Shown in pieces: positions 1 through 8,749 of a stretch of 64,000 nucleotides of DNA (its first letter is position 1; every line of letters starts with the position of its first letter). Where the stretch lies: contig DASZBM010000002.1 in NCBI GenBank assembly GCA_035944135.1, forward strand, positions 1,364,001 to 1,428,000, in the 5' to 3' direction. The stretch is from Acidobacteriaceae bacterium (GTDB lineage Bacteria > Acidobacteriota > Terriglobia > Terriglobales > Acidobacteriaceae). The position numbers and the translations under genes were made by a program. The notes below the pieces were generated by a model. That model had not been told where the DNA came from. It saw nothing but the letters and a program-made list of their open reading frames with translations, and did not search any database.

Positions 1-560
1 CGCAGCGGAGGAAGATTGATGGTGACCGCATTAATGCGATAGAGGAGATCGAGGCGAAAGGTGCCTTCTTCGACTTGCCCGCGCAGATCGCGATTGGCGC
101 AGGAAACAAGGCGGGTCTCGATGGTGCGGGTGGTGTGGCCGCCGACCCTTACGAAACTGCCGTCCTGGAGGACCTGCAGCAGCTTGGACTGAGCGGACAG
201 ATCCAGACTGCCGACCTCATCCAGGAAGAGGGTGCCGTTGTGGGCCTCCTCAACGCGCCCGCGTTTGGTCGAATGTGCTCCGGTAAAAGCGCCCTTTTCG
301 TAGCCGAAGAGCTCGGTCTCCATCAGGCTTTCGGGGATCGCCGGACAGCTGACCTTTACGAGCGATCCCTTGGACCGGCCGGAGAAGATGTGCAGGAAGC
401 GCGCGCACACCTCTTTTCCCGTGCCGCTCTCACCCTGCAGAAGAACCGGTACGCCCGTATCTGCGACGCTTTCCAGCTTCTGCCGAATAGCCCGCATGGC
501 TGCGGTTCGCCCAAAGGCGAGCTCCAGCGGCGGCAAATCGTAGAACTCTGCGAAATCCAT
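1..560 (-). CDS. Sigma-54 activator without sensory domain (partial, runs off left edge)
   Basis: This is the N-terminal part of a bacterial enhancer-binding protein, an AAA+ ATPase that remodels sigma-54 RNA polymerase. The reading runs from ATG at 560 off the window edge, about 186 codons. Visible motifs in order are Walker A GESGTGKE, the sigma-54 contact loop GAFTGA and Walker B LFLDEVG. Only about 24 residues precede the AAA+ core, so there is no receiver, GAF or PAS domain. An in-frame TGA at 621-623 with no ATG, GTG or TTG between it and 560 shows that no sensory domain has been missed. PspF and HrpR/S have the same design and are controlled by partner proteins. The DNA-binding C-terminus lies outside the window. 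A sigma-54 promoter lies directly upstream. Confidence 0.93.
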   Translation of the reverse strand, partial: MDFAEFYDLPPLELAFGRTAAMRAIRQKLESVADTGVPVLLQGESGTGKEVCARFLHIFSGRSKGSLVKVSCPAIPESLMETELFGYEKGAFTGAHSTKRGRVEEAHNGTLFLDEVGSLDLSAQSKLLQVLQDGSFVRVGGHTTRTIETRLVSCANRDLRGQVEEGTFRLDLLYRINAVTINLPPL

Positions 561-582
561 GGTCGGTCCAGTCTCTAAATCA

Positions 583-597
583 CTACAGTTGCTGTAG
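583..597. promoter_or_regulatory. Inverted repeat CTACAG-TTG-CTGTAG over the sigma-54 start site
   Basis: Two perfect 6-bp arms are separated by 3 bp and lie between the -12 element and the expected start site of the minus-strand gene. A protein bound here would block promoter opening. The CTACA/TGTAG arms recall BlaI/MecI-type operators, but no such regulator is in the window. The rest of the 561-904 gap shows only an AT-rich stretch near 670-690 and the ribosome-binding site of the next gene. Confidence 0.5.
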
Positions 598-611
598 CAC
601 GTTCCGTGCCA
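596..611 (-). promoter_or_regulatory. Sigma-54 (-24/-12) promoter
   Basis: Read on the minus strand the sequence is TGGCACGGAACGTGCT. It has a perfect -24 TGGCACG, the required GG-N10-GC spacing, and one mismatch (GTGC for TTGC) at -12. Transcription would start near 586 and read into the enhancer-binding protein starting at 560. That protein activates sigma-54 promoters, so autoregulation or control by its neighbour is likely. Confidence 0.75.
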
Positions 612-904
612 ATTCCTGAATCACCGGTGGAGATTTAAGGAGTTGCCTTGAAATCGACTCTTCCGCTAATTTTTCGGGTTAATTTTTTGTACACCGTGAG
701 GGACAGGATATGTCGGGGGTGTGACTTTTTTTGCCTACAAAAGTGCAAAGTTCTTCCCTTTCGGATGAACTCCGGCTACACTTGAGCCGTCCCGGGGCCT
801 CCGTAAGTCTTCTAAATTACTGTGGCCTCGCGGTTTGGATTTATCTGTCCGCATTCGGGGCAGGCTATCGTGAATTGCGGCTTAGCCCGCCGGAGTTGCT
901 TGGA

Positions 905-2326
905 ATGCCTTCATCTCTCGCTATCCCGGAATCACCTTCCCGGACGGCCGTGCCGGCCCTCCCCCGGCTGTACGCGCTGGACGCGAACGTTGCGGTGCTG
1001 CACTATCTGCGGCGCACGCTGGAGGATCGTTACAACCTGAAGGTCTTTTCCGAGGAGCAGGCGTTTCTCGACTGCCTGAACAGAAATGAGGCCCCGGATC
1101 TGATCCTGCTCGAGTGGGAGAGCATGGACAAATCGCTGACCGTGCTGTCTCACATTCGCGCGAGCCTCCCGGACGTGCCGATCGTGATGCTGTCGTGCAC
1201 GGCGGAGGTCAAGGATTTTGAGGTGGTGACGCGGATTGGGGCTCGGGGCATCGTCCTGAAGCCGTTCCTGGATGGCAACCTGGAGAGCGCTATCGAGGAG
1301 CACCTGGCGCAGGCGCAAAAAGCGATTACTGCAGAGCCGCAGGAGATTCCGCTGGATGAGACACACTCGTTTGTGCGTTCGAGCAAACGGATGTGCGAGT
1401 TGCAGGCGCAGGCGACCCTGGTGGCCAAGAGTGATATCCCGGTGCTGATTCTTGGCGAGAGTGGAACAGGCAAAGAGATACTGGCGCTGTACACACACAA
1501 GATGTCGAACCGTGCCCACCGGATGTTCCTGAAGGTGAACTGTGCGGCGATGCCGGCAGATCTGCTCGAGAGCGAGCTCTTCGGCTACGAGCAGGGCGCG
1601 TTTACGGGCGCCGTTAAGACGAAGCCCGGCAAGTTTGAGGTATGCACCGGAGGCACGATCTTCCTGGATGAGATCGGCGAGATGCCCGCAATTCTGCAGG
1701 CGAAGCTGCTGCAGGTATTGCAGGACGGGACCTTTTCGCGGCTGGGCAGCCGGTCGCCCATGCGCGTAGACGTTCGCGTCATTGCCGCGACCAATATCAA
1801 TATGAAGGAAGCGATCGCACGAAAGGCGTTTCGCGAGGATCTCTACTACCGCCTGAACGGATTCTCTCTTTCGATTCCGCCGCTGTGCGAGCGACGCGAT
1901 GAGATTCCGCTGCTGGCGAATTACTTCATGCGCAAGGTGGCTAAGAAGTACGGACGCACGCCGCTGCCGTTGTCCAATCAGCTGCTCGACGCATTCCAGA
2001 GGTATTCGTGGCCCGGCAACCTGCGCGAGATGGAAAACGTGGTGAATCGCTACTTCATCCTGGGCGATGAGCGACCGATTCTTGTGGAGATGAATCCGTA
2101 CACTCCGTTCCGAAGCGAGAGCAATGGATTGAGCGACTCATCGGATGGCGGGGGCCTGAAGCAGATTGTGCGCAGTCTGAAGGGCGAAGCCGAGGCAACT
2201 GCGATCGCGCAGATGCTGGAAAACAAGGGATGGAACCGGAAGGCTGCGGCGAGCGAGTTGCAGATCAGTTACAAGGCTTTGCTATACAAAATTAAGCAGT
2301 ATGAACTTGCACCGAAACGGGCCTGA
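905..2326 (+). CDS. NtrC-family response regulator with degenerate receiver
   Basis: A 473-residue sigma-54-dependent regulator: receiver domain (about 22-135), AAA+ domain (about 155-390; Walker A GESGTGKE at 184-191, GAFTGA at 231-236, Walker B TIFLDEIG at 251-258) and a C-terminal Fis-type helix-turn-helix (about 430-473). The receiver keeps the conserved Lys (K119, VLKPF) and Ser (S97), but the phospho-acceptor Asp is Glu (E70 in DLILLEW) and the usual acidic pair is reduced to one Asp (LDAN). It may therefore act without a kinase. ATG 905 has CGGAG nine bases upstream and gives a normal NtrC length. An in-frame TTG at 731 would add 58 residues unlike any receiver. It diverges from another sigma-54 activator and lies beside the polysaccharide cluster, which may be its target (inference). 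Confidence 0.9.
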   Translation: MPSSLAIPESPSRTAVPALPRLYALDANVAVLHYLRRTLEDRYNLKVFSEEQAFLDCLNRNEAPDLILLEWESMDKSLTVLSHIRASLPDVPIVMLSCTAEVKDFEVVTRIGARGIVLKPFLDGNLESAIEEHLAQAQKAITAEPQEIPLDETHSFVRSSKRMCELQAQATLVAKSDIPVLILGESGTGKEILALYTHKMSNRAHRMFLKVNCAAMPADLLESELFGYEQGAFTGAVKTKPGKFEVCTGGTIFLDEIGEMPAILQAKLLQVLQDGTFSRLGSRSPMRVDVRVIAATNINMKEAIARKAFREDLYYRLNGFSLSIPPLCERRDEIPLLANYFMRKVAKKYGRTPLPLSNQLLDAFQRYSWPGNLREMENVVNRYFILGDERPILVEMNPYTPFRSESNGLSDSSDGGGLKQIVRSLKGEAEATAIAQMLENKGWNRKAAASELQISYKALLYKIKQYELAPKRA

Positions 2327-2340
2327 AAGACTTCGAAAGC

Positions 2341-2835
2341 ATGCACGATCCAGATTCGTATTACCGGGTCGTCGTTCAGGGGAACGACGGTGCAATCAAG
2401 GGTTATGCCGAAAAGGCGCAGTGGACGACCGCGAATGGCGCGCTCACTGGTGAAGACCTGCGTCGGGGCAGCATCCAGCTCACGCGGCTGGATTCGGGCA
2501 CGATCGAAGATGTTCCGTTGGAAAAGGTGAAAGCTGTTTTCTTCGTCCACGACTTCACGGGCGAGGATCAGCGGCGCGATCTCCGCTTCCATGATCATCT
2601 GCCCGCGACTCAGTGCCTTTGGGTGCGCGTGCGCTTCGATGACGGCGAGACGATCGAAGGACTCATCAACAACACGCATGACTTCGTTGTCGGCTCAGGC
2701 TTCCTGATGGCTCCGGCGGACACGCTCGGCAATAACTGGCTGATCTATGTGCCCAAGAAAAAGCTAATGGGATTCGAGGTGCTTGGGCTGCGACCGAAGA
2801 CGAAGAGTCTCTCGATGCTGGATGACCATGCTTAG
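2341..2835 (+). CDS. Conserved hypothetical protein
   Basis: A soluble 164-residue protein with no signal peptide or membrane segment. It starts 14 bases after the response regulator on the same strand, so the two are probably co-transcribed. It appears to hold two short beta-rich halves: the first with EDVPLEKVKAVFFVHDF, the second with VRFDDGETIEG followed by GFLMAPADTLGNNWLIYV. I recall this pattern from small uncharacterised acidobacterial and deltaproteobacterial proteins (DUF6982-like), but the family name is from memory. No catalytic motif is visible. Co-transcription suggests an accessory or regulatory role, not shown by the sequence. Confidence 0.7.
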   Translation: MHDPDSYYRVVVQGNDGAIKGYAEKAQWTTANGALTGEDLRRGSIQLTRLDSGTIEDVPLEKVKAVFFVHDFTGEDQRRDLRFHDHLPATQCLWVRVRFDDGETIEGLINNTHDFVVGSGFLMAPADTLGNNWLIYVPKKKLMGFEVLGLRPKTKSLSMLDDHA

Positions 2836-2907
2836 GAGCGAAGAGTAATTCGTGGTTAGTCGTTAGCCAACGCACGCGCCTTGTTCACTCACTGACCACT
2901 TCAAACC

Positions 2908-3873
2908 TCACGCGCTGACGGCCTGGCCCTTCCGCTGCTCTGAGAGATACCACGCCACGGTCTTCTCCAGACCCTGCTGAAAGTCAGCCTTGGGTTCGTA
3001 GCCGAGCTCGGTCCGGGCGCGTTCGATGCTCGCAAGCGAGTGCTTCACATCGCCGACGCGCTCCGGGCCGTACTCGGGCGGCTGTTGGAACCCCAGCGCC
3101 GAAGCGATTCCATCGTAGACCTCATTCAGCGTGCGGCTCTTCCCCGTTCCCACGTTGAACACGCGGCCGGTGGCGACCTGGCTAGGCGCCTTGCAGGCAA
3201 GCAGGTTGGCGTTGACCGCATTGTCGACAAACGTGAAGTCGCGGCTGGTCAGGCCGTCGCCGAAGATCGTTGGCGTGACGCCGTCCATCATCTTGTAGAT
3301 GAACTGTGCTATGACGCCCGAGTAGGGTGAGTCTGCCGCCTGTCGCGGGCCGAAGATGTTGAAGTAGCGCAGGCAAACACCCTCGAGCCCGTAGGACTGG
3401 AAGAAGGACTGGATGTAGTACTCACAGGTGAGCTTCTGCACAGCGTAGGGCGAGAGCGGACTGGGCAGCATCTCCTCGTGCTTTGGCTGTGTGGGTTGAT
3501 CGCCATAGGCGGAGGAGGAGGCCGCGTAGACAATGCGGCGGACACCGGCGTCGCGTGCGGCCAGCAGCAGATTCAGCGTGCCATTGATGTTGGACTCGTG
3601 GGAGCCCAGAGGGTCCTTTACAGAGCGCGGAACGGAGGCGACGGCGCCCTGGTGCAGCACATACTCGACACCCTTGCACGCAGTACGCAGGCCGTCGGCG
3701 TCGCGAAGATCTATCTCATCGAACTTGATGGCCGACCGGATGTCTTCCAGGTTCTCCAGATTGCCTGTTGAGAGATTGTCGATCCCGGAGACCTCGTGGC
3801 CTTCCTCAACCAGCTTGTGCGCCAGCGTGGACCCGATAAACCCGGCGATGCCGGTGATGAGAAAACGTGCCAT
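2908..3873 (-). CDS. UDP-GlcNAc/GlcNAcA 4-epimerase-like NAD-dependent epimerase (WbpP/TviC type)
   Basis: An extended short-chain dehydrogenase of 321 residues that interconverts C4 epimers of UDP-sugars. It has the NAD-binding GIAGFIG at the N-terminus, the AASSSAYGD strand and the catalytic YAVQK (YxxxK). The stretch through VLHQGAVASVPRSV and SPLSPYAVQK resembles WbpP/TviC, which act on UDP-GlcNAc or UDP-GlcNAcA, more than GalE (recognition from memory). GAGG lies five bases before the ATG. It is divergent, 215 bp away, from a UDP-sugar 6-dehydrogenase. This pairing occurs in Vi-antigen and O-antigen loci that make GalNAcA. The exact substrate is inference. Confidence 0.88.
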   Translation of the reverse strand: MARFLITGIAGFIGSTLAHKLVEEGHEVSGIDNLSTGNLENLEDIRSAIKFDEIDLRDADGLRTACKGVEYVLHQGAVASVPRSVKDPLGSHESNINGTLNLLLAARDAGVRRIVYAASSSAYGDQPTQPKHEEMLPSPLSPYAVQKLTCEYYIQSFFQSYGLEGVCLRYFNIFGPRQAADSPYSGVIAQFIYKMMDGVTPTIFGDGLTSRDFTFVDNAVNANLLACKAPSQVATGRVFNVGTGKSRTLNEVYDGIASALGFQQPPEYGPERVGDVKHSLASIERARTELGYEPKADFQQGLEKTVAWYLSEQRKGQAVSA

Positions 3874-4088
3874 TGCTACCTCTACTCTGCGAGCTCTTCC
3901 AAAGTCGCTTTTGCTGATGAGAACGGCTGGTCAGCGCCGGCGACTAGATGCCGTCTCTCGATGCTCTTTTAGACACGCCATACTGCCAATGATGCTTTCG
4001 GGTGAATCTCACCTCTCACACAGGTATGGCGGTATTCCACGAGTAGTTTAGACGCTAGTCCTGTGCGAGATGAAATAATTGGAGAACT

Positions 4089-5456
4089 ATGTCGCTTACC
4101 AAAGAAGCATCTTTTGCTGAGGCGGTTGAACAACGCCTCGAGGGCCTGAAGAAACGCACCGCGAATGTCGGGGTGATCGGATTGGGGTATGTCGGTCTGC
4201 CGCTGTCGCTTCTGTTCGCCGAAGCCGGCTTCGCCGTAACGGGATTCGACATCGATGAGAGAAAGGTCAAGGATCTGGACGCCGGCCGCTCGTACATCTT
4301 CCGCATTCCCGCGGAGGAGATCCAGAGCGCGAAGGAGCAGGGCTTCCGCGCCACCAATGATTTTTCCAAGCTGGCGACGCAGGACGCGATCATCATGTGC
4401 GTGCCAACGCCCCTGACCGGACACCGTGAGCCAGACCTTAGCTTTATCGAGAACACCGCGCGAGCGGTAGCGCCGTGGCTGCGCGAAGGCCAGCTCGTCG
4501 TGCTCGAGAGCACCACCTATCCCGGCACGACGGAAGAGCTGTTGATACCGATCCTCGAGAAGGAAAACACGCAGGGCCTGAAGGTGAAGACCGCGGAGAG
4601 CAAAGATAGCGATCGCGTGTTCTATGTGGCGTTCTCGCCGGAGCGCGAGGATCCGGGCAACACGCAGGTAGCGCGCCGCGATATTCCGAAGGTTGTCGGC
4701 GGACACGAGCCGACCGCGACGGAGCTCGCTGCAACGCTGTACGAGGGAATCTTCACGCGTGCGGTCCGCGTCTCGTCCACTCGTGTTGCCGAGATGAGCA
4801 AGCTGCTCGAAAACATCTACCGCTGCGTGAACATCGCGCTCGTGAACGAGCTGAAGGTGCTCGCGATGCGCATGGGCGTGGACATCTGGGAGGTTATCGA
4901 CGCGGCCTCGACGAAGCCGTTCGGATTTCATCCTTTCTATCCTGGGCCGGGGCTCGGCGGTCACTGCATTCCTATTGATCCGTTCTACCTGAGCTGGAAA
5001 GCCAAGGAGTACGACTTCAACACGCGCTTCATTGAGCTCGCGGGCGAAGTGAACGAGAGGATGCCGGAGTTCGTCGTTGAGAACGTGGCCAAGGCGCTGA
5101 ACCACCACCGCAAGCCGCTGAACGGATCAACGATCCTGATGCTCGGCATGGCGTACAAGAAGGATATCGACGACCTGCGTGAGTCACCCTCGCTGACCGT
5201 TATTGAATTGCTGCGCGAGCAGGGTGCCGAGGTGCTCTACAACGATCCTTACTTCCCCAAAGTGGGTCGTGGACGGCATTACAACCTCAACATGGAATGC
5301 ACGCCGCTGGAAAAGCTCGGCGATTATGACTGCGTGCTCATCATGACCGACCACTCCGATTACGACTACAAGGACATCGTCCGCCAGTCGCAGCTGGTGG
5401 TCGATTCGCGCAACGCAACGAAGGGTATCCAGTCGGAGAAGATCTTCCGCTGCTAG
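4089..5456 (+). CDS. UDP-N-acetylhexosamine 6-dehydrogenase (WbpA/TviB type)
   Basis: A 455-residue NAD-dependent dehydrogenase that oxidises C6 of a UDP-N-acetylhexosamine to the uronic acid in two steps. It shows the Rossmann motif GLGYVGLPL near residue 30, ESTTYPGTTEE, a central helix with KLLENIYRCVNIALVNE, and the catalytic-cysteine motif GPGLGGHCIPIDPF. The C-terminal UDP-binding half contains GMAYKKDIDDLRESPS. The N-terminal RSYI pattern is typical of WbpA-like enzymes, not of UDP-glucose dehydrogenases. GGAG sits four bases before the ATG. With the divergent 4-epimerase and the UDP-GlcNAc 2-epimerase further on, it could supply GlcNAcA, GalNAcA or ManNAcA. Confidence 0.92.
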   Translation: MSLTKEASFAEAVEQRLEGLKKRTANVGVIGLGYVGLPLSLLFAEAGFAVTGFDIDERKVKDLDAGRSYIFRIPAEEIQSAKEQGFRATNDFSKLATQDAIIMCVPTPLTGHREPDLSFIENTARAVAPWLREGQLVVLESTTYPGTTEELLIPILEKENTQGLKVKTAESKDSDRVFYVAFSPEREDPGNTQVARRDIPKVVGGHEPTATELAATLYEGIFTRAVRVSSTRVAEMSKLLENIYRCVNIALVNELKVLAMRMGVDIWEVIDAASTKPFGFHPFYPGPGLGGHCIPIDPFYLSWKAKEYDFNTRFIELAGEVNERMPEFVVENVAKALNHHRKPLNGSTILMLGMAYKKDIDDLRESPSLTVIELLREQGAEVLYNDPYFPKVGRGRHYNLNMECTPLEKLGDYDCVLIMTDHSDYDYKDIVRQSQLVVDSRNATKGIQSEKIFRC

Positions 5457-5468
5457 CATCAGGCCCAG

Positions 5469-5499
5469 GCGGCGCACGCGCGTAATCGCGCTGCGCCGC
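5469..5499 (+). terminator. GC-rich hairpin between convergent genes
   Basis: The arms GCGGCGCACGCGCG and CGCGCTGCGCCGC pair around a TAAT loop with one bulged base. AGTTTATT follows, a poor T-run. It lies just after the dehydrogenase stop and before the converging YdcF-like gene, so a terminator role is plausible. Confidence 0.5.
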
Positions 5500-5553
5500 A
5501 GTTTATTCCGTGATTGTTGCAAAATCGCTTGCTTCGGCACGCCGCATTCGCAA

Positions 5554-6189
5554 TTACATCCAGCCTCGGAGCCGGTAGTACACGATCTTGGCAGTCTCAA
5601 TCGTCATCGTCTGGAAGCCCGAGATGCGGCCATTCCAATGTTCGCTTAGTTTCATCACATCCGGCGCTGGATAAGGAATAACGTCCACTCCTTCGCGTCG
5701 AAATAGCCGCTCCGCCCGATACATGTGAAAGTCACTCGTGAGCAGCACCCGAGTTCCCGGAACCCCTTGTAGAAGATGGGCAGTGTCGATCGCATTCTCC
5801 CGTGTGGTGGTCGACTGCGGGTCGAGAAGAATCGCACCGGTCGGGATCCCCTCCGCCACAAGGAAATCGCGAATGGATGGGCTGGCCTCTCCGCTGATGA
5901 CTATGGTCCTGTAGCCGCCGTTTTCCCACGCGAGCAGAGCGTATCGCGCGCGCCAATACGATGAGTACGAAATGAAACCGTGGTCCTCGTTCGCTGCGCT
6001 CAGAAGAATAAGGACATCACCCTTCGGCTGGTCCATTGAGCCGGCATAGGCATGGGCCCACCACCTGTCGATGGGTGTCGCCAGCACCAGCACCGTCAGA
6101 AGGCCGATTGCAGCCAGCACTCGGCACACCCATCTGCCGATACGATGGTTCGGTCGACGAGTTGCGGCGGCGCCCGAAGCTGAATTCAC
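5554..6189 (-). CDS. YdcF/SanA/ElyC-family (DUF218) membrane-anchored protein
   Basis: A 211-residue protein with one N-terminal transmembrane helix (about 20-42) and an outer DUF218 domain. Family motifs are DVLILLSAA, the central STTTRENA and LLTSDFHMYRAERLF. Members such as SanA and ElyC act in envelope integrity and lipid-carrier or peptidoglycan steps; the chemistry is unknown. Its start overlaps the preceding glycosyltransferase stop by 4 bp (ATGA), so it is the last gene of the minus-strand polysaccharide operon. This suggests a role in export or lipid-carrier handling of the glycan (inference). Confidence 0.85.
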   Translation of the reverse strand: MNSASGAAATRRPNHRIGRWVCRVLAAIGLLTVLVLATPIDRWWAHAYAGSMDQPKGDVLILLSAANEDHGFISYSSYWRARYALLAWENGGYRTIVISGEASPSIRDFLVAEGIPTGAILLDPQSTTTRENAIDTAHLLQGVPGTRVLLTSDFHMYRAERLFRREGVDVIPYPAPDVMKLSEHWNGRISGFQTMTIETAKIVYYRLRGWM

Positions 6190-7358
6190 GCGCGCGCTCC
6201 CCGCGAAGCACCTGAGACACTTTCGAAGACATCCATGAGTTCACCCGCGACGGTGCTCCAACTCCGGCTCCAGTGGGCGGAGATGGAGTTTGCATCCCAT
6301 GAGGTCGCCACCACAGCGTCGAGCGCCTCTGCCAGCGCACTGGTGTCGCGTGGCGGAATAAGGCGTCCGCAAGCATCACTCATGATCTCCGGGATGCCCC
6401 CAACGCGCGTCGCCACCACCGGTCGGCCGCACGCCAAGGCCTCGAGCACAACGTTCGGGCAGCCCTCCATATAGCTTGGCAACGTTACGAGGTCGGCAGC
6501 AGCCATCCACAGCGCCACATCGTCGGGGCGGCACGGCGGCAGCGCGTGGATGTAGTTGGCAGCACCGGCGCCCTCGATCGCCTGCGTGATCTGCGGCCTG
6601 TCGGGACCTTCGCCAACCATGTACACCTGCAGATCCGGTCGATCCATGCGCAGCTTCGCCGAGGCTTCAACGAGCTCGCGAAGCCCCTTCCGCACATCCA
6701 TGCGGCCGATGTACAGCACGATGCGCGATTCCGCATCGAGTTCGAGCTGCCGGCGAGCCTCAGCTCGATCACGCACGTGGAAGACAGACAGATCGCAGCC
6801 GTTCACGATGGCGCGGGACCGCTCTGGCGATGCGCCCATCGCGAGCGCCTTCTCCCGCAGGTCCTCGCTGACGGTCACAAGAAAGTCCGCTTCGCGCAGA
6901 ACCGTACGCGTGTATTTGGCGGAGATGCGATCCGCGATGCTGTGAATGTCCGAACCGATACCCATCGCGACAAGCGGGACGTGTAGCTTCTTCGCGATCT
7001 GCAACGCCGCATAGGAGTCGGGATAAAGAAAGATGCTGAAGATCAGGTCCGGCTGAAAGGCGCGCACGTGCGGCAGCAACGCACTGGCAGCCATCGCCCC
7101 ATTGAAGGGCCGCGAAAGCAGTGGGATCGCTGGGTAATCGTGATAACTCACGCTAACGCCGGCGGGAGAGTAGTTCTTGTCGAGGCCGTTGTAGAGTCGA
7201 GTGCGCGGGCGGAGGAATGACGGATAGGCGGAGTTCGGGTAAAAGACATGGACCTCCGCCTGCAAACTGAGCGCGCGAATCGTCTGATAGGCCGACCGCC
7301 CTTGCCACGGCTCGCCGGAGCTTGGAAAGTAGCGGCTGACGACCGCGATCCTCAGCAT
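6186..7358 (-). CDS. Glycosyltransferase family 4
   Basis: A 390-residue GT-B retaining glycosyltransferase. The N-terminal acceptor domain starts MLRIAVVSRYFPSSGEPWQG. The C-terminal nucleotide-sugar domain has VLYIGRMDVRKGLREL and an intact EX7E motif in EGCPNVVLEALACGRP. It is cytoplasmic, with no membrane segment. It overlaps the upstream glycosyltransferase by 7 bp and the downstream YdcF gene by 4 bp, which indicates translational coupling. The donor sugar cannot be read from the sequence. Confidence 0.9.
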   Translation of the reverse strand: MLRIAVVSRYFPSSGEPWQGRSAYQTIRALSLQAEVHVFYPNSAYPSFLRPRTRLYNGLDKNYSPAGVSVSYHDYPAIPLLSRPFNGAMAASALLPHVRAFQPDLIFSIFLYPDSYAALQIAKKLHVPLVAMGIGSDIHSIADRISAKYTRTVLREADFLVTVSEDLREKALAMGASPERSRAIVNGCDLSVFHVRDRAEARRQLELDAESRIVLYIGRMDVRKGLRELVEASAKLRMDRPDLQVYMVGEGPDRPQITQAIEGAGAANYIHALPPCRPDDVALWMAAADLVTLPSYMEGCPNVVLEALACGRPVVATRVGGIPEIMSDACGRLIPPRDTSALAEALDAVVATSWDANSISAHWSRSWSTVAGELMDVFESVSGASRGARA

Positions 7359-8749
7359 TCCTGTAAATCCCGAACGAGCGCGGAGCTCGTCTCCGCCGGC
7401 TCAGTTCCCTTCCGCCGCCCTGTGATCGCATGCAACAGGTGCGCGTACCGACGCGCAAGTACCGCGCGCTCATACTGAGCGATCCGTTCGGTGTCAGGAT
7501 GGAATTCCTCGAGCAGCTTGTCCCCGCGATTCACCGCATCGAGCAGCAGATCGCGGATGCCCTCGACGTCGTCGATGCCGGCCCACCATCCGGCGCGCAT
7601 CTGCTCCAGCAGGTGTCGCGTCTCGCCCTGCGGATGAACCGCGCCGAGAATCGGTTTGCCGCCGCCAACGTAATCGTAGAACTTGTTCCCTACATTTAAT
7701 GGATCATGGTTCAGCAGCAGAACATAATCCGTCTCATTCATCGCGGCCAGCGCCTCCCGCTGCGGAAGATACCCATAGAGCTCGACCATGTCGCCCAGCC
7801 CAAGCAGCGCCTCCTTGAACCTGGGCTCCTCGATGTGGCCGATGAAGCGAAGCTTGAGGCGCGCCTTCACATCAGCCGGAAGCTGCTGAATAGCATCCAC
7901 GAGCGAACTGGGCGCGGTCGACGGATAGATGGAGCCGACGTGCGTCAGCAGGATTTTACCGTCGTTGCGAGGGGCAACAGTTCCTGCGCGCGTCATCTTG
8001 GTTGCGTCGAAGCCGTTGGGAACGAGGTGAAACTTTGAATCGGGCTCCTGCGGATATCGTGAATGAATCTTCTGCCGGGCTGCGTCCGTCACCGTGACGA
8101 TCGCGGTGGCGTTCGCTACAGTCTCGGCCTCGATTCTGCGCGCGACCTGCTGTGCCCGCGGACTGTCGCTGAACGAAAAACTGACCAGCTCGAACGAAGT
8201 AGTGATCCACTCATCGCGGAAGTCGGCGACGATAGCTAACTTCGGAAATTGCTTGCGCAGCTTCTTTATCAATAGAAGATTCGAAAAGGTGGGCACCGTG
8301 ATGACCACGACGTCAATCTTGCGCTCGCGAATGATGCGCGGAGCCGCGCGCGAGAGCACCGGAAACCACGTGACCTGCGGGTCCGGCAGAAGCACGTTGT
8401 CGAACACGCGTTTCAGCAGGCCCGGCTTCTTGTTCTCCTTGGGCGCAACCTGCTGGCCGGTTGCAGGCTTTTTCGACGACTTTGCACCCATCAGGAAACG
8501 CTTGATCGCCTTCTTCATTCCGAAGGGCAAATCGAGCGTGAGCGTGCGATGAACTGTGACGGACGACGGAATGTCTTTGAGCAGCGATGCATCGGTCCCG
8601 ACCGCAGCCGGGTTGCGGGTAGTCAGCACGTCCAGCCGAATACCCTCAGCCGGCAGATAACGCGCCAGGCTGGCGGCCCGCATGACACCTGTGCCACCAA
8701 CTGGAGGAAAGACATAGCTGACCAGAAGAACGTTAAGTGGTTCCATCAA
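7352..8749 (-). CDS. Glycosyltransferase (GT4-like)
   Basis: A 465-residue GT-B fold protein beginning with MMEPLNVLLVSYVFPPVGGTG, the G-rich loop seen in WcaI/GT4 enzymes. A basic linker (about 85-115, with SSKKP and KENKKPG) may form a membrane-associated loop. The acceptor domain has DVVVITVPTFSNLLL and IVADFRDEW. The C-terminal donor half has LTHVGSIYPSTAPSSLVDAI and DYVGGGKPILG. It overlaps both neighbours by 4-7 bp. Two ATG codons in tandem make the exact start (8749 or 8746) uncertain. Confidence 0.85.
   Translation of the reverse strand: MMEPLNVLLVSYVFPPVGGTGVMRAASLARYLPAEGIRLDVLTTRNPAAVGTDASLLKDIPSSVTVHRTLTLDLPFGMKKAIKRFLMGAKSSKKPATGQQVAPKENKKPGLLKRVFDNVLLPDPQVTWFPVLSRAAPRIIRERKIDVVVITVPTFSNLLLIKKLRKQFPKLAIVADFRDEWITTSFELVSFSFSDSPRAQQVARRIEAETVANATAIVTVTDAARQKIHSRYPQEPDSKFHLVPNGFDATKMTRAGTVAPRNDGKILLTHVGSIYPSTAPSSLVDAIQQLPADVKARLKLRFIGHIEEPRFKEALLGLGDMVELYGYLPQREALAAMNETDYVLLLNHDPLNVGNKFYDYVGGGKPILGAVHPQGETRHLLEQMRAGWWAGIDDVEGIRDLLLDAVNRGDKLLEEFHPDTERIAQYERAVLARRYAHLLHAITGRRKGTEPAETSSALVRDLQEC

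Noticed and set aside
768-786. Second sigma-54 promoter in front of the response regulator (GG-N10-GC)
   Set aside because: Only the GG and GC match; the -24 and -12 flanking bases are poor.
3969-5108. Long minus-strand open frame opposite the UDP-sugar dehydrogenase
   Set aside because: It is Arg/Leu-rich with no motif, and the plus strand encodes a complete dehydrogenase; high GC at third positions leaves the opposite frame open.
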